Below, one piece after another: positions 11,101-25,108 of a stretch of DNA of 64,000 nt; positions within the stretch are counted from its first letter, which is position 1; the number at the start of each line of letters is the position of its first letter. The stretch comes from Escarpia spicata (lineage: Eukaryota > Annelida > Polychaeta > Sabellida > Siboglinidae), in contig CAXEFP010000012.1 in the NCBI GenBank assembly GCA_963995525.1, forward strand, positions 682,001-746,000. The letters are read 5' to 3'. The notes under the pieces are model-generated. The model was not told where the DNA came from, did not search any database, and saw only the letters and a program-made list of their open reading frames with translations. The position numbers were made by a program, and so were the translations under genes.

Positions 11101-13044
11101 CTATTTGGGGTAAGACCACAGTAAGGATCCTTCCGCCGAAAAAAGTGCACTACAAATACCGTTTTGCTGTGATATGCATTAATTTTTTTCGAACATTTTG
11201 ACATGGGACATGTTTGTCTCGTGAGTACTGAATGTACTGCTGCTTTAGACAAGATAAAACATCAAATGGGGATGAGTTTTCACACCTATAACTTACGTAA
11301 TATATTCTTGTAACTTACGTGACGGGGATAAAACGGTAACATGCATTCCCATTTGGGGTTAATCTTGTTATGTGTGTAGCTTGATATCAATCTAGCCTTC
11401 GTGAAGATTTGTAACATGCAAAACATCTATTTGGGGTAAGACCACATTAAATATCCTTCCGCCGAAAAAAGTGCCTTAAAAATACCGTTTTGCTGTGATA
11501 TGCATTAATTTTTTTCGAACACTTTGATATGGGACATGTTTGTCTCGTGAGTACTGAAGGTACTGCTGCTTTAGACAAGAAAAAACTTCAAATGGGGATG
11601 AGTTTTCACACCTATAACTTACGTAATATGTTCTTGTAACTTACGTGACGGGGATAAAACGGTAACATGCATTCCCATTTGGGGTTAATCTAGTTATGTG
11701 TGTAGCTTGATATCAATCTAGCCTTCGTGAAGATTTGTAACATGCAAAACATCTATTTGGGGTAAGACCACAGTAAGGATCCTTCCGCCGAAAAAAGTGC
11801 ACTACAAATACCGTTTTGCTGTGATATGCATTAATTGTTTTCGAACATTTTGACATGGGACATGTTTGTCTCGTGAGTACTGAATGTACTGCTGCTTTAG
11901 ACAAGATAAAACATCAAATGGGGATGAGTTCTCACACCTATAACTTACGTAATATATTCTTGTAACTTACGTGACGGGGATAAAACGGTAACATGCATTC
12001 CCATTTGGGGTTAATCTAGTTATGTGTGTAGCTTGATATCAATCTAGCCTTCGTGAAGATTTGTAACATGCAAAACATCTATTTGGGGTAAGACCACATT
12101 AAATATCCTTCCGCCGAAAAAAGTGCATTACAAATACCGTTTTGCTGTGATATGCATTAATTTTTTTCGAACACTTTGATATGGGACATGTTTGTCTCGT
12201 GAGTACTGAAGGTACTGCTGCTTTAGACAAGAAAAAACTTCAAATGGGGATGAGTTTTCACACCTATAACTTACGTAATATGTTCTTGTAACTTACGTGA
12301 CGGGGATAAAACGGTAACATGCATTCCCATTTGGGGTTAATCTAGTTATGTGTGTAGCTTGATATCAATCTAGCCTTCGTGAAGATTTGTAACATGCAAA
12401 ACATCTATTTGGGGTAAGACCACAGTAAGGATCCTTCCGCCGAAAAAAGTGCACTACAAATACCGTTTTGCTGTGATATGCATTAATTTTTTTCGAACAT
12501 TTTGACATGGGACATGTTTGTCTCGTGAGTACTGAATGTACTGCTGCTTTAGACAAGATAAAACATCAAATGGGGATGAGTTTTCACACCTATAACTTAC
12601 GTAATATGTTCTTGTAACTTACGTGACGGGGATAAAACGGTAACATGCATTCCCATTTGGGGTTAATCTAGTTATGTGTGTAGCTTGATATCAATCTAGC
12701 CTTCGTGAAGATTTGTAACATGCAAAACATCTATTTGGGGTAAGACCACATTAAATATCCTTCCGCCGAAAAAAGTGCATTACAAATACCGTTTTGCTGT
12801 GATATGCATTAATTTTTTTCGAACACTTTGATATGGGACATGTTTGTCTCGTGAGTACTGAAGGTACTGCTGCTTTAGACAAGAAAAAAATTCAAATGGG
12901 GATGAGTTTTCACACCTATAACTTACGTAATATGTTCTTGTAACTTACGTGACGGGGATAAAACGGTAACATGCATTCCCATTTGGGGTTAATCTAGTTA
13001 TAGTGTGTAGCTTGATATCAATCTAGCCTTCGTGAAGATTTGTA
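8153..13044 (+). repeat. HOR block dominated by A-B dimers
   Basis: Order: C/D mosaic (8153), A (8479), B (8805), A (9131), B (9457, 327 bp), C (9784), D (10110), C (10436), D/A mosaic (10762), A (11088), B (11414), A (11740), B (12066), A (12392), B (12718, 327 bp). The A-B-A-B group at 8479-9783 recurs at 11740-13044, offset 3261 bp, sharing ATTAATTGTTTTCG in the first A and the extra A in the final B. The A at 8479 has GACTAG, which destroys the TTG of the minus-strand frame. The B at 11414 has a private GTGCCTTAAAAAT. Confidence 0.86.
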
Positions 13045-15326
13045 ACATGCAAATCATCTATTTGGGATAAGACCACATTAAGGATCCTTCCGCCGAAAAA
13101 AGTGCACTACAAATACCGTTTTGCTGTGATATGCATTAATTTTTTTCGAACACTTTGACATGGGACATGTTTGTCTCGTGAGTACTGAAGGTACTGCTGC
13201 TTTAGACAAGAAAAAACTTCAAATGGGGATGAGTTTTCACACCTATAACTTACGTAATATGTTCTTGTAACTTACGTGACGGGGATAAAACGGTAACATG
13301 CATTCCCATTTGGGGTTAATCTAGTTATGTGTGTAGCTTGATATCAATCTAGCCTTCGTGAAGATTTGTAACATGCAAATCATCTATTTGGGATAAGACC
13401 ACATTAAGGATCCTTCCGCCGAAAAAAGTGCACTACAAATACAGTTTTGCTGTGATATGCATTAATTTTTTTCGAACACTTTGACATGGGACATGTTTGT
13501 CTCGTGAGTACTGAATGTACTGCTGCTTTAGATAAGAAAAAACTTCAAATGGGGATTAGTTTTCACACCTATAACTTACGTAATATGTTCTTGTAACTTA
13601 CGTGACGGAGATAGAACGGTAACATGCATTCCCATTTGTGATTAATCTAGTTATGTGTGTAGCTTGATATCAATCTAGCCTTCGTGAAGATTTGTAACAT
13701 GCATAACATCTATTTGGGGTAAGACCACATTAAAGATCCTTCCGCCGAAAAAAGTGCACTACAAATACCGTTTTGCTGTGATATGCATTAATTTTTTTCG
13801 AACACTTTGATATGGGACATGTTTGTCTCGTGAGTACTGAAGGTACTGCTGCTTTAGACAAGAAAAAAATTCAAATGGGGATGAGTTTTCACACCTATAA
13901 CTTACGTAATATGTTCTTGTAACTTACGTGACGGGGATAAAACGGTAACATGCATTCCCATTTGGGGTTAATCTAGTTATGTGTGTAGCTTGATATCAAT
14001 CTAGCCTTCGTGAAGATTTGTAACATGCAAAACATCTATTTGGGGTAAGACCACAGTAAGGATCCTTCCGCCGAAAAAAGTGCACTACAAATACCGTTTT
14101 GCTGTGATATGCATTAATTTTTTTCGAACATTTTGACATGGGACATGTTTGTCTCGTGAGTACTGAATGTACTGCTGCTTTAGACAAGATAAAACATCAA
14201 ATGGGGATGAGTTTTCACACCTATAACTTACGTAATATATTCTTGTAACTTACGTGACGGGGATAAAACGGTAACATGCATTCCCATTTGGGGTTAATCT
14301 AGTTATGTGTGTAGCTTGATATCAATCTAGCCTTCGTGAAGATTTGTAACATGCAAAACATCTATTTGGGGTAAGACCACATTAAATATCCTTCCGCCGA
14401 AAAAAGTGCATTACAAATACCGTTTTGCTGTGATATGCATTAATTTTTTTCGAACACTTTGATATGGGACATGTTTGTCTCGTGAGTACTGAAGGTACTG
14501 CTGCTTTAGACAAGAAAAAACTTCAAATGGGGATGAGTTTTCACACCTATAACTTACGTAATATGTTCTTGTAACTTACGTGACGGGGATAAAACGGTAA
14601 AATGCATTCCCATTTGGGGTTAATCTAGTTATGTGTGTAGCTTGATATCAATCTAGCCTTCGTGAAGATTTGTAACATGCAAATCATCTATTTGGGATAA
14701 GACCACATTAAGGATCCTTCCGCCGAAAAAAGTGCACTACAAATACCGTTTTGCTGTGATATGCATTAATTTTTTTCGAACACTTTGACATGGGACATGT
14801 TTGTCTCGTGAGTACTGAATGTATTGCTGCTTTAGATAAGAAAAAACTTCAAATGGGGATTAGTTTTCACACCTATAACTTACGTAATATGTTCTTGTAA
14901 CTTACGTGACGGAGATAGAACGGTAACATGCATTCCCATTTGTGATTAATCTAGTTATGTGTGTAGCTTGATATCAATCTAGCCTTCGTGAAGATTTGTA
15001 ACATGCATAACATCTATTTGGGGTAAGAACACATTAAAGATCCTTCCGCCGAAAAAAGTGCACTACAAATACCGTTTTGCTGTGATATGCATTAATTTTT
15101 TTCGAACACTTTGATATGGGACATGTTTGTCTCGTGAGTACTGAAGGTACTGCTGCTTTAGACAAGAAAAAAATTCAAATGGGGATGAGTTTTCACACCT
15201 ATAACTTACGTAATATGTTCTTGTAACTTACGTGACGGGGATAAAACGGTAACATGCATTCCCATTTGGGGTTAATCTAGTTATGTGTGTAGCTTGATAT
15301 CAATCTAGCCTTCGTGAAGATTTGTA
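13045..15326 (+). repeat. HOR block C/B-C-D-A-B-C-D'
   Basis: The first unit (13045) is a mosaic: C-like to about position 115 (T10, A23, GACATGGG), then B-like (GAAGGT, GACAAG, GGGGATGAG, GGGGTTAATC). The remaining six, starting at 13371, 13697, 14023, 14349, 14675 and 15001, form the C-D-A-B-C-D' hexamer also seen at 979-2934 and 3587-5543, including ATATATTC in A and GTATTGC in the second C. Confidence 0.86.
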
Positions 15327-15977
15327 ACATGCAAAACATCTATTTGGGGTAAGACCACATTAAATATCCTTCCACCGAAAAAAGTGCATTACAAATACCG
15401 TTTTGCTGTGATATGCATTAATTTTTTTCGAACACTTTGATATGGGACATGTTTGTCTTGTGAGTACTGAAGGTACTGCTGCTTTAGACAAGAAAAAACT
15501 TCAAATGGGGATGAGTTTTCACACCTATAACTTACGTAATATGTTCTTGTAACTTACGTGACGGGGATAAAACGGTAACATGCATTCCCATTTGGGGTTA
15601 ATCTAGTTATGTGTGTAGCTTGATATCAATCTAGCCTTCGTGAAGATTTGTAACAAGCAAATCATCTATTTGGTATAAGACCACATTAAGGATCCTTCCG
15701 CCGAAAAAAGTGCACTACAAATACCGTTTGCTGTGATATGCATTAATTTTTTTCGAACACTTTGACATGGGACATGTTTGTCTCGTGAGTACTGAATGTA
15801 TTGCTGCTTTAGATAAGAAAAAACTTCAAATGGGGATTAGTTTTCACACCTATAACTTACGTAATATGTTCTTGTAACTTACGTGACGGAGATAGAACGG
15901 TAACATGCATTCCCATTTGTGATTAATCTAGTTATGTGTGTAGCTTGATATCAATCTAGCCTTCGTGAAGATTTGTA
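15327..15977 (+). repeat. B-C pair preceding the decamer
   Basis: B at 15327 has TTCCACCG and TGTCTTGTGAG. C at 15653 has ACAAGCAAATC, TTGGTATAAG and GTATTGC and is 325 bp, missing one T in ACCGTTTGC. With the D' at 15001 these form a D'-B-C trimer that recurs at 15978-16955, offset 977 bp, with the same TGTCTTG, ACAAGC and GGTATAAG markers. Confidence 0.86.
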
Positions 15978-18900
15978 ACATGCATAACATCTATTTGGGG
16001 TAAGAACACATTAAAGATCCTTCCGCCGAAAAAAGTGCACTACAAATACCGTTTTGCTGTGATATGCATTAATTTTTTTCGAACACTTTGATATGGGACA
16101 TGTTTGTCTCGTGAGTACTGAAGGTACTGCTGCTTTAGACAAGAAAAAAATTCAAATGGGGATGAGTTTTCACACCTATAACTTACGTAATATGTTCTTG
16201 TAACTTACGTGACGGGGATAAAACGGTAACATGCATTCCCATTTGGGGTTAATCTAGTTATGTGTGTAGCTTGATATCAATCTAGCCTTCGTGAAGATTT
16301 GTAACATGCAAAACATCTATTTGGGGTAAGACCACATTAAATATCCTTCCGCCGAAAAAAATGCATTACAAATATCGTTTTGCTGTGATATGCATTAATT
16401 TTTTTCGAACACTTTGATATGGGACATGTTTGTCTTGTGAGTACTGAAGGTACTGCTGCTTTAGACAAGAAAAAACTTCAAATGGGGATGAGTTTTCACA
16501 CCTATAACTTACGTAATATGTTCTTGTAACTTACGTGACGGGGATAAAACGGTAACATGCATTCCCATTTGGGGTTAATCTAGTTATGTGTGTAGCTTGA
16601 TATCAATCTAGCCTTCGTGAAGATTTGTAACAAGCAAATCATCTATTTGGTATAAGACCACATTAAGGATCCTTCCGCCGAAAAAAGTGCACTACAAATA
16701 CCGTTTTGCTGTGATATGCATTAATTTTTTTCGAACACTTTGACATGGGACATGTTTGTCTCGTGAGTACTGAATGTATTGCTGCTTTAGATAAGAAAAA
16801 ACTTCAAATGGGGATTAGTTTTCACACCTATAACTTACGTAATATGTTCTTGTAACTTACGTGACGGAGATAGAACGGTAACATGCATTCCCATTTGTGA
16901 TTAATCTAGTTATGTGTGTAGCTTAATATCAATCTAGCCTTCGTGAAGATTTGTAACATGCATAACATCTATTTGGGGTAAGAACACATTAAAGATCCTT
17001 CCGCCGAAAAAAGTGCACTACAAATACCGTTTTGCTGTGATATGCATTAATTTTTTTCGAACACTTTGATATGGGACATGTTTGTCTCGTGAGTACTGAA
17101 GGTACTGCTGCTTTAGACAAGAAAAAACTTCAAATGGGGATGAGTTTTCATACCTATAACTTACGTAATATGTTCTTGTAACTTACGTGACGGGGATAAA
17201 ACGGTAACATGCATTCCCATTTGGGGTTAATCTAGTTATGTGTGTAGCTTGATATCAATCTAGCCTTCGTGAAGATTTGTAACATGCAAAACATCTATTT
17301 GGGGTAAGACCACATTAAGGATCCTTCCGCCGAAAAAAGTGCACTACAAATACCGTTTTGCTGTGATATGCATTAATTTTTTTCGAACATTTTGACATGG
17401 GACATGTTTGTCTCGTGAGTACTGAATGTACTGCTGCTTTAGACAAGATAAAACATCAAATGGGGATGAGTTTTCACACCTATAACTTACGTAATATGTT
17501 CTTGTAACTTACGTGACGGGGATAAAACGGTAACATGCATTCCCATTTGGGGTTAATCTAGTTATGTGTGTAGCTTGATATCAATCTAGCCTTCGTGAAG
17601 ATTTGTAACATGCAAAACATCTATTTGGGGTAAGACCACAGTAATGATCCTTCCGCCGAAAAAAGTGCACTACAAATACCGTTTTGCTGTGATATGCATT
17701 AATTTTTTTCGAACATTTTGACATGGGACATGTTTGTCTCGTGAGTACTGAATGTACTGCTGCTTTAGACAAGATAAAACATCAAATGGGGATGAGTTTT
17801 CACACCTATAACTTACGTAATATGTTCTTGTAACTTACGTGACGGGGATAAAACGGTAACATGCATTCCCATTTGGGGTTAATCTAGTTATAGTGTGTAG
17901 CTTGATATCAATCTAGCCTTCATGAAGATTTGTAACATGCAAATCATCTATTTGGGATAAGACCACATTAAGGATCCTTCCGCCGAAAAAAGTGCACTAC
18001 AAATACCGTTTTGCTGTGATATGCATTAATTTTTTTCGAACACTTTGACATGGGACATGTTTGTCTCGTGAGTACTGAATTTACTGCTGCTTTAGATAAG
18101 AAAAAACTTCAAATGGGGATTAGTTTTCACACCTATAACTTACGTAATATGTTCTTGTAACTTACGTGACGGAGATAGAACGGTAACATGCATTCCCATT
18201 TGTGATTAATCTAGTTATGTGTGTAGCTTGATATCAATCTAGCCTTCGTGAAGATTTGTAACATGCATAACATCTATTTGGGGTAAGACCACATTAAAGA
18301 TCCTTCCGCCGAAAAAAGTGCACTACAAATACCGTTTTGCTGTGATATGCATTAATTTTTTTCGAACACTTTGATATGGGACATGTTTGTCTCGTGAGTA
18401 CTGAAGGTACTGCTGCTTTAGACAAGAAAAAACTTCAAATGGGGATGAGTTTTTACACCTATAACTTACGTAATATGTTCTTGTAACTTACGTGACGGGG
18501 ATAAAACGGTAACATGCATTCCCATTTGGGGTTAATCTAGTTATGTGTGTAGCTTGATATCAATCTAGCCTTCGTGAAGATTTGTAACATGCAAAACATC
18601 TATTTGGGGTAAGACCACAGTAAGGATCCTTCCGCCGAAAAAAGTGCACTACAAATACCGTTTTGCTGTGATATGCATTAATTTTTTTCGAACATTTTGA
18701 TATGGGACATGTTTGTCTCGTGAGTACTGAAGGTACTGCTGCTTTAGACAAGAAAAAACTTCAAATGGGGATGAGTTTTCACACCTATAACTGACGTAAT
18801 ATGTTCTTGTAACTTACGTGACGGGGATAAAACGGTAACATGCATTCCCATTTGGGGTTAATCTAGTTATGTGTGTAGCTTGATATCAATCTAGCCTTCG

Positions 18901-19238
18901 TGAAGATTTGTAACATGCAAATCATCTATTTGGGATAAGACCACATTAAGGATCCTTCCGCCGAAAAAAGTGCACTACAAATACCGTTTTGCTGTGATAT
19001 GCATTAATTTTTTTCGAACACTTTGACATGGGACATGTTTGTCTCGTGAGTACTGAATGTACTGCTGCTTTAGATAAGAAAAAACTTCAAATGGGGATTA
19101 GTTTTCACACCTATAACTTACGTAATATGTTCTTGTAACTTACGTGACGGAGATAGAACGGTAACATGCATTCCCATTTGTGATTAATCTAGTTATGTGT
19201 GTAGCTTGATATCAATCTAGCCTTCGTGAAGATTTGTA
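15978..19238 (+). repeat. Decamer HOR, copy 1 (3261 bp)
   Basis: Order: D' (15978), B (16304), C (16630), D' (16956), At (17282), A+ (17608, 327 bp), C (17935), D (18261), A/B mosaic (18587), C (18913). Private markers shared with copy 2 are AAAAAAATGCATTAC and AATATCG in B, ACAAGC and GCTTAATATC in C, TTTTCATACC in D', AATGATCC plus TAGTTATAGTG plus CTTCATGAAG in A+, GAATTTAC in C, TTTTTACACC in D, and ATAACTGACG in A/B. Confidence 0.93.
17282..17607 (+). repeat. Subtype At reference monomer (A with T34)
   Basis: This has the A body (T109, C115, T146, ATAAAACATC) but T34, as in all non-A subtypes, so the minus-strand open frame is closed by TAA. Other copies start at 20543, 25435, 43036, 54771, 55749, 57052 and 58030. 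At often lies directly before an A monomer, giving an At-A pair. Confidence 0.85.
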
Positions 19239-22200
19239 ACATGCATAACATCTATTTGGGGTAAGAACACATTAAAGATCCTTCCGCCGAAAAAAGTGCA
19301 CTACAAATACCGTTTTGCTGTGATATGCATTAATTTTTTTCGAACACTTTGATATGGGACATGTTTGTCTCGTGAGTACTGAAGGTACTGCTGCTTTAGA
19401 CAAGAAAAAAATTCAAATGGGGATGAGTTTTCACACCTATAACTTACGTAATATGTTCTTGTAACTTACGTGACGGGGATAAAACGGTAACATGCATTCC
19501 CATTTGGGGTTAATCTAGTTATGTGTGTAGCTTGATATCAATCTAGCCTTCGTGAAGATTTGTAACATGCAAAACATCTATTTGGGGTAAGACCACATTA
19601 AATATCCTTCCGCCGAAAAAAATGCATTACAAATATCGTTTTGCTGTGATATGCATTAATTTTTTTCGAACACTTTGATATGGGACATGTTTGTCTTGTG
19701 AGTACTGAAGGTACTGCTGCTTTAGACAAGAAAAAACTTCAAATGGGGATGAGTTTTCACACCTATAACTTACGTAATATGTTCTTGTAACTTACGTGAC
19801 GGGGATAAAACGGTAACATGCATTCCCATTTGGGGTTAATCTAGTTATGTGTGTAGCTTGATATCAATCTAGCCTTCGTGAAGATTTGTAACAAGCAAAT
19901 CATCTATTTGGTATAAGACCACATTAAGGATCCTTCCGCCGAAAAAAGTGCACTACAAATACCGTTTTGCTGTGATATGCATTAATTTTTTTCGAACACT
20001 TTGACATGGGACATGTTTGTCTCGTGAGTACTGAATGTATTGCTGCTTTAGATAAGAAAAAACTTCAAATGGGGATTAGTTTTCACACCTATAACTTACG
20101 TAATATGTTCTTGTAACTTACGTGACGGAGATAGAACGGTAACATGCATTCCCATTTGTGATTAATCTAGTTATGTGTGTAGCTTAATATCAATCTAGCC
20201 TTCGTGAAGATTTGTAACATGCATAACATCTATTTGGGGTAAGAACACATTAAAGATCCTTCCGCCGAAAAAAGTGCACTACAAATACCGTTTTGCTGTG
20301 ATATGCATTAATTTTTTTCGAACACTTTGATATGGGACATGTTTGTCTCGTGAGTACTGAAGGTACTGCTGCTTTAGACAAGAAAAAACTTCAAATGGGG
20401 ATGAGTTTTCATACCTATAACTTACGTAATATGTTCTTGTAACTTACGTGACGGGGATAAAACGGTAACATGCATTCCCATTTGGGGTTAATCTAGTTAT
20501 GTGTGTAGCTTGATATCAATCTAGCCTTCGTGAAGATTTGTAACATGCAAAACATCTATTTGGGGTAAGACCACATTAAGGATCCTTCCGCCGAAAAAAG
20601 TGCACTACAAATACCGTTTTGCTGTGATATGCATTAATTTTTTTCGAACATTTTGACATGGGACATGTTTGTCTCGTGAGTACTGAATGTACTGCTGCTT
20701 TAGACAAGATAAAACATCAAATGGGGATGAGTTTTCACACCTATAACTTACGTAATATGTTCTTGTAACTTACGTGACGGGGATAAAACGGTAACATGCA
20801 TTCCCATTTGGGGTTAATCTAGTTATGTGTGTAGCTTGATATCAATCTAGCCTTCGTGAAGATTTGTAACATGCAAAACATCTATTTGGGGTAAGACCAC
20901 AGTAATGATCCTTCCGCCGAAAAAAGTGCACTACAAATACCGTTTTGCTGTGATATGCATTAATTTTTTTCGAACATTTTGACATGGGACATGTTTGTCT
21001 CGTGAGTACTGAATGTACTGCTGCTTTAGACAAGATAAAACATCAAATGGGGATGAGTTTTCACACCTATAACTTACGTAATATGTTCTTGTAACTTACG
21101 TGACGGGGATAAAACGGTAACATGCATTCCCATTTGGGGTTAATCTAGTTATAGTGTGTAGCTTGATATCAATCTAGCCTTCATGAAGATTTGTAACATG
21201 CAAATCATCTATTTGGGATAAGACCACATTAAGGATCCTTCCGCCGAAAAAAGTGCACTACAAATACCGTTTTGCTGTGATATGCATTAATTTTTTTCGA
21301 ACACTTTGACATGGGACATGTTTGTCTCGTGAGTACTGAATTTACTGCTGCTTTAGATAAGAAAAAACTTCAAATGGGGATTAGTTTTCACACCTATAAC
21401 TTACGTAATATGTTCTTGTAACTTACGTGACGGAGATAGAACGGTAACATGCATTCCCATTTGTGATTAATCTAGTTATGTGTGTAGCTTGATATCAATC
21501 TAGCCTTCGTGAAGATTTGTAACATGCATAACATCTATTTGGGGTAAGACCACATTAAAGATCCTTCCGCCGAAAAAAGTGCACTACAAATACCGTTTTG
21601 CTGTGATATGCATTAATTTTTTTCGAACACTTTGATATGGGACATGTTTGTCTCGTGAGTACTGAAGGTACTGCTGCTTTAGACAAGAAAAAACTTCAAA
21701 TGGGGATGAGTTTTTACACCTATAACTTACGTAATATGTTCTTGTAACTTACGTGACGGGGATAAAACGGTAACATGCATTCCCATTTGGGGTTAATCTA
21801 GTTATGTGTGTAGCTTGATATCAATCTAGCCTTCGTGAAGATTTGTAACATGCAAAACATCTATTTGGGGTAAGACCACAGTAAGGATCCTTCCGCCGAA
21901 AAAAGTGCACTACAAATACCGTTTTGCTGTGATATGCATTAATTTTTTTCGAACATTTTGATATGGGACATGTTTGTCTCGTGAGTACTGAAGGTACTGC
22001 TGCTTTAGACAAGAAAAAACTTCAAATGGGGATGAGTTTTCACACCTATAACTGACGTAATATGTTCTTGTAACTTACGTGACGGGGATAAAACGGTAAC
22101 ATGCATTCCCATTTGGGGTTAATCTAGTTATGTGTGTAGCTTGATATCAATCTAGCCTTCGTGAAGATTTGTAACATGCAAATCATCTATTTGGGATAAG

Positions 22201-22499
22201 ACCACATTAAGGATCCTTCCGCCGAAAAAAGTGCACTACAAATACCGTTTTGCTGTGATATGCATTAATTTTTTTCGAACACTTTGACATGGGACATGTT
22301 TGTCTCGTGAGTACTGAATGTACTGCTGCTTTAGATAAGAAAAAACTTCAAATGGGGATTAGTTTTCACACCTATAACTTACGTAATATGTTCTTGTAAC
22401 TTACGTGACGGAGATAGAACGGTAACATGCATTCCCATTTGTGATTAATATAGTTATGTGTGTAGCTTGATATCAATCTAGCCTTCGTGAAGATTTGTA
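19239..22499 (+). repeat. Decamer HOR, copy 2 (3261 bp)
   Basis: Ten units in the same order as copy 1, at 19239, 19565, 19891, 20217, 20543, 20869, 21196, 21522, 21848 and 22174, with the same private markers. I noticed only one difference by eye: the final C has GATTAATATAG where copy 1 has GATTAATCTAG. The near identity against subtype divergence elsewhere implies a recent single-event tandem duplication. Confidence 0.93.
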
Positions 22500-25108
22500 A
22501 CATGCATAACATCTATTTGGGGTAAGACCACATTAAAGATCCTTCCGCCGAAAAAAGTGCACTACAAATACCGTTTTGCTGTGATATGCATTAATTTTTT
22601 TCGAACACTTTGATATGGGACATGTTTGTCTCGTGAGTACTGAAGGTACTGCTGCTTTAGACAAGAAAAAAATTCAAATGGGGATGAGTTTTCACACCTA
22701 TAACTTACGTAATATGTTCTTGTAACTTACGTGACGGGGATAAAACGGTAACATGCATTCCCATTTGGGGTTAATCTAGTTATGTGTGTAGCTTGATATC
22801 AATCTAGCCTTCGTGAAGATTTGTAACATGCAAAACATCTATTTGGGGTAAGACCACAGTAAGGATCCTTCCGCCGAAAAAAGTGCACTACAAATACCGT
22901 TTTGCTGTGATATGCATTAATTTTTTTCGAACATTTTGACATGGGACATGTTTGTCTCGTGAGTACTGAATGTACTGCTGCTTTAGACAAGAAAAAACTT
23001 CAAATGGGGATGAGTTTTCACACCTATAACTTACGTAATATATTCTTGTAACTTACGTGACGGGGATAAAACGGTAACATGCATTCCCATTTGGGGTTAA
23101 TCTAGTTATGTGTGTAGCTTGATATCAATCTAGCCTTCGTGAAGATTTGTAACATGCAAAACATCTATTTGGGATAAGACCACATTAAGGATCCTTCCGC
23201 CGAAAAAAGTGCACTACAAATACCGTTTTGCTGTGATATGCATTAATTTTTTTCGAACACTTTGACATGGGACATGTTTGTCTCGTGAGTACTGAATGTA
23301 CTGCTGCTTTAGATAAGAAAAAACTTCAAATGGGGATTAGTTTTCACACCTATAACTTACGTAATATGTTCTTGTAACTTACGTGACGGAGATAGAACGG
23401 TAACATGCATTCCCATTTGGGGTTAATCTAGTTATGTGTGTAGCTTGATATCAATCTAGCCTTCGTGAAGATTTGTAACATGCAAAACATCTATTTGGGG
23501 TAAGACCACAGTAATGATCCTTCCGCCGAAAAAAGTGCACTACAAATACCGTTTTGCTGTGATATGCATTAATTTTTTTCGAACATTTTGACATGGGACA
23601 TGTTTGTCTCGTGAGTACTGAATGTACTGCTGCTTTAGACAAGATAAAACATCAAATGGGGATGAGTTTTCACACCTATAACTTACGTAATATGTTCTTG
23701 TAACTTACGTGACGGGGATAAAACGGTAACATGCATTCCCATTTGGGGTTAATCTAGTTATAGTGTGTAGCTTGATATCAATCTAGCCTTCATGAAGATT
23801 TGTAACATGCAAATCATCTATTTGGGATAAGACCACATTAAGGATCCTTCCGCCGAAAAAAGTGCACTACAAATACCGTTTTGCTGTGATATGCATTAAT
23901 TTTTTTCGAACACTTTGACATGGGACATGTTTGTCTCGTGAGTACTGAATTTACTGCTGCTTTAGATAAGAAAAAACTTCAAATGGGGATTAGTTTTCAC
24001 ACCTATAACTTACGTAATATGTTCTTGTAACTTACGTGACGGAGATAGAACGGTAACATGCATTCCCATTTGTGATTAATCTAGTTATGTGTGTAGCTTG
24101 ATATCAATCTAGCCTTCGTGAAGATTTGTAACATGCATAACATCTATTTCGGGGAAGACCACATTAAAGATCCTTCCGCCGAAAAAAGTGCACTACAAAT
24201 ACCGTTTTGCTGTGATATGCATTAATTTTTTTCGAACACTTTGATATGGGACATGTTTGTCTCGTGAGTACTGAAGGTACTGCTGCTTTAGACAAGAAAA
24301 AAATTCAAATGGGGATGAGTTTTCACACCTATAACTTACGTAATATGTTCTTGTAACTTACGTGACGGGGATAAAACGGTAACATGCATTCCCATTTGGG
24401 GTTAATCTAGTTATGTGTGTAGCTTGATATCAATCTAGCCTTCGTGAAGATTTGTAACATGCAAAACATCTATTTGGGGTAAGACCACAGTAATGATCCT
24501 TCCGCCGAAAAAAGTGCACTACAAATACCGTTTTGCTGTGATATGCATTAATTTTTTTCGAACATTTTGACATGGGACATGTTTGTCTCGTGAGTACTGA
24601 ATGTACTGCTGCTTTAGACAAGATAAAACATCAAATGGGGATGAGTTTTCACACCTATAACTTACGTAATATGTTCTTGTAACTTACGTGACGGGGATAA
24701 AACGGTAACATGCATTCCCATTTGGGGTTAATCTAGTTATGTGTGTAGCTTGATATCAATCTAGCCTTCGTGAAGATTTGTAACATGCAAATCATCTATT
24801 TGGGATAAGACCACATTAAGGATCCTTCCGCCGAAAAAAGTGCACTACAAATACCGTTTTGCTGTGATATGCATTAATTTTTTTCGAACACTTTGACATG
24901 GGACATGTTTGTCTCGTGAGTACTGAATGTACTGCTGCTTTAGATAAGAAAAAACTTCAAATGGGGATTAGTTTTCACACCTATAACTTACGTAATATGT
25001 TCTTGTAACTTACGTGACGGAGATAGAACGGTAACATGCATTCCCATTTGTGATTAATCTAGTTATGTGTGTAGCTTGATATAAATCTAGCCTTCGTGAA
25101 GATTTGTA
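22500..25108 (+). repeat. Transitional block D-A/B-C-A+-C-D-A+-C
   Basis: Units: D (22500), A with a B-like GAAAAAACTTC tail (22826), C-bodied unit with an A/B-like head and a GGGGTTAATC end (23152), A+ with AATGATCC and the extra A (23478, 327 bp), C with GAATTTAC (23805), D with a private TTTCGGGGAAG (24131), A+ (24457) and C (24783). The pair at 23478 and 23805 is the same A+-C haplotype as at 17608 and 20869. From 24457 the A+ monomers no longer carry the extra A. Confidence 0.86.
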
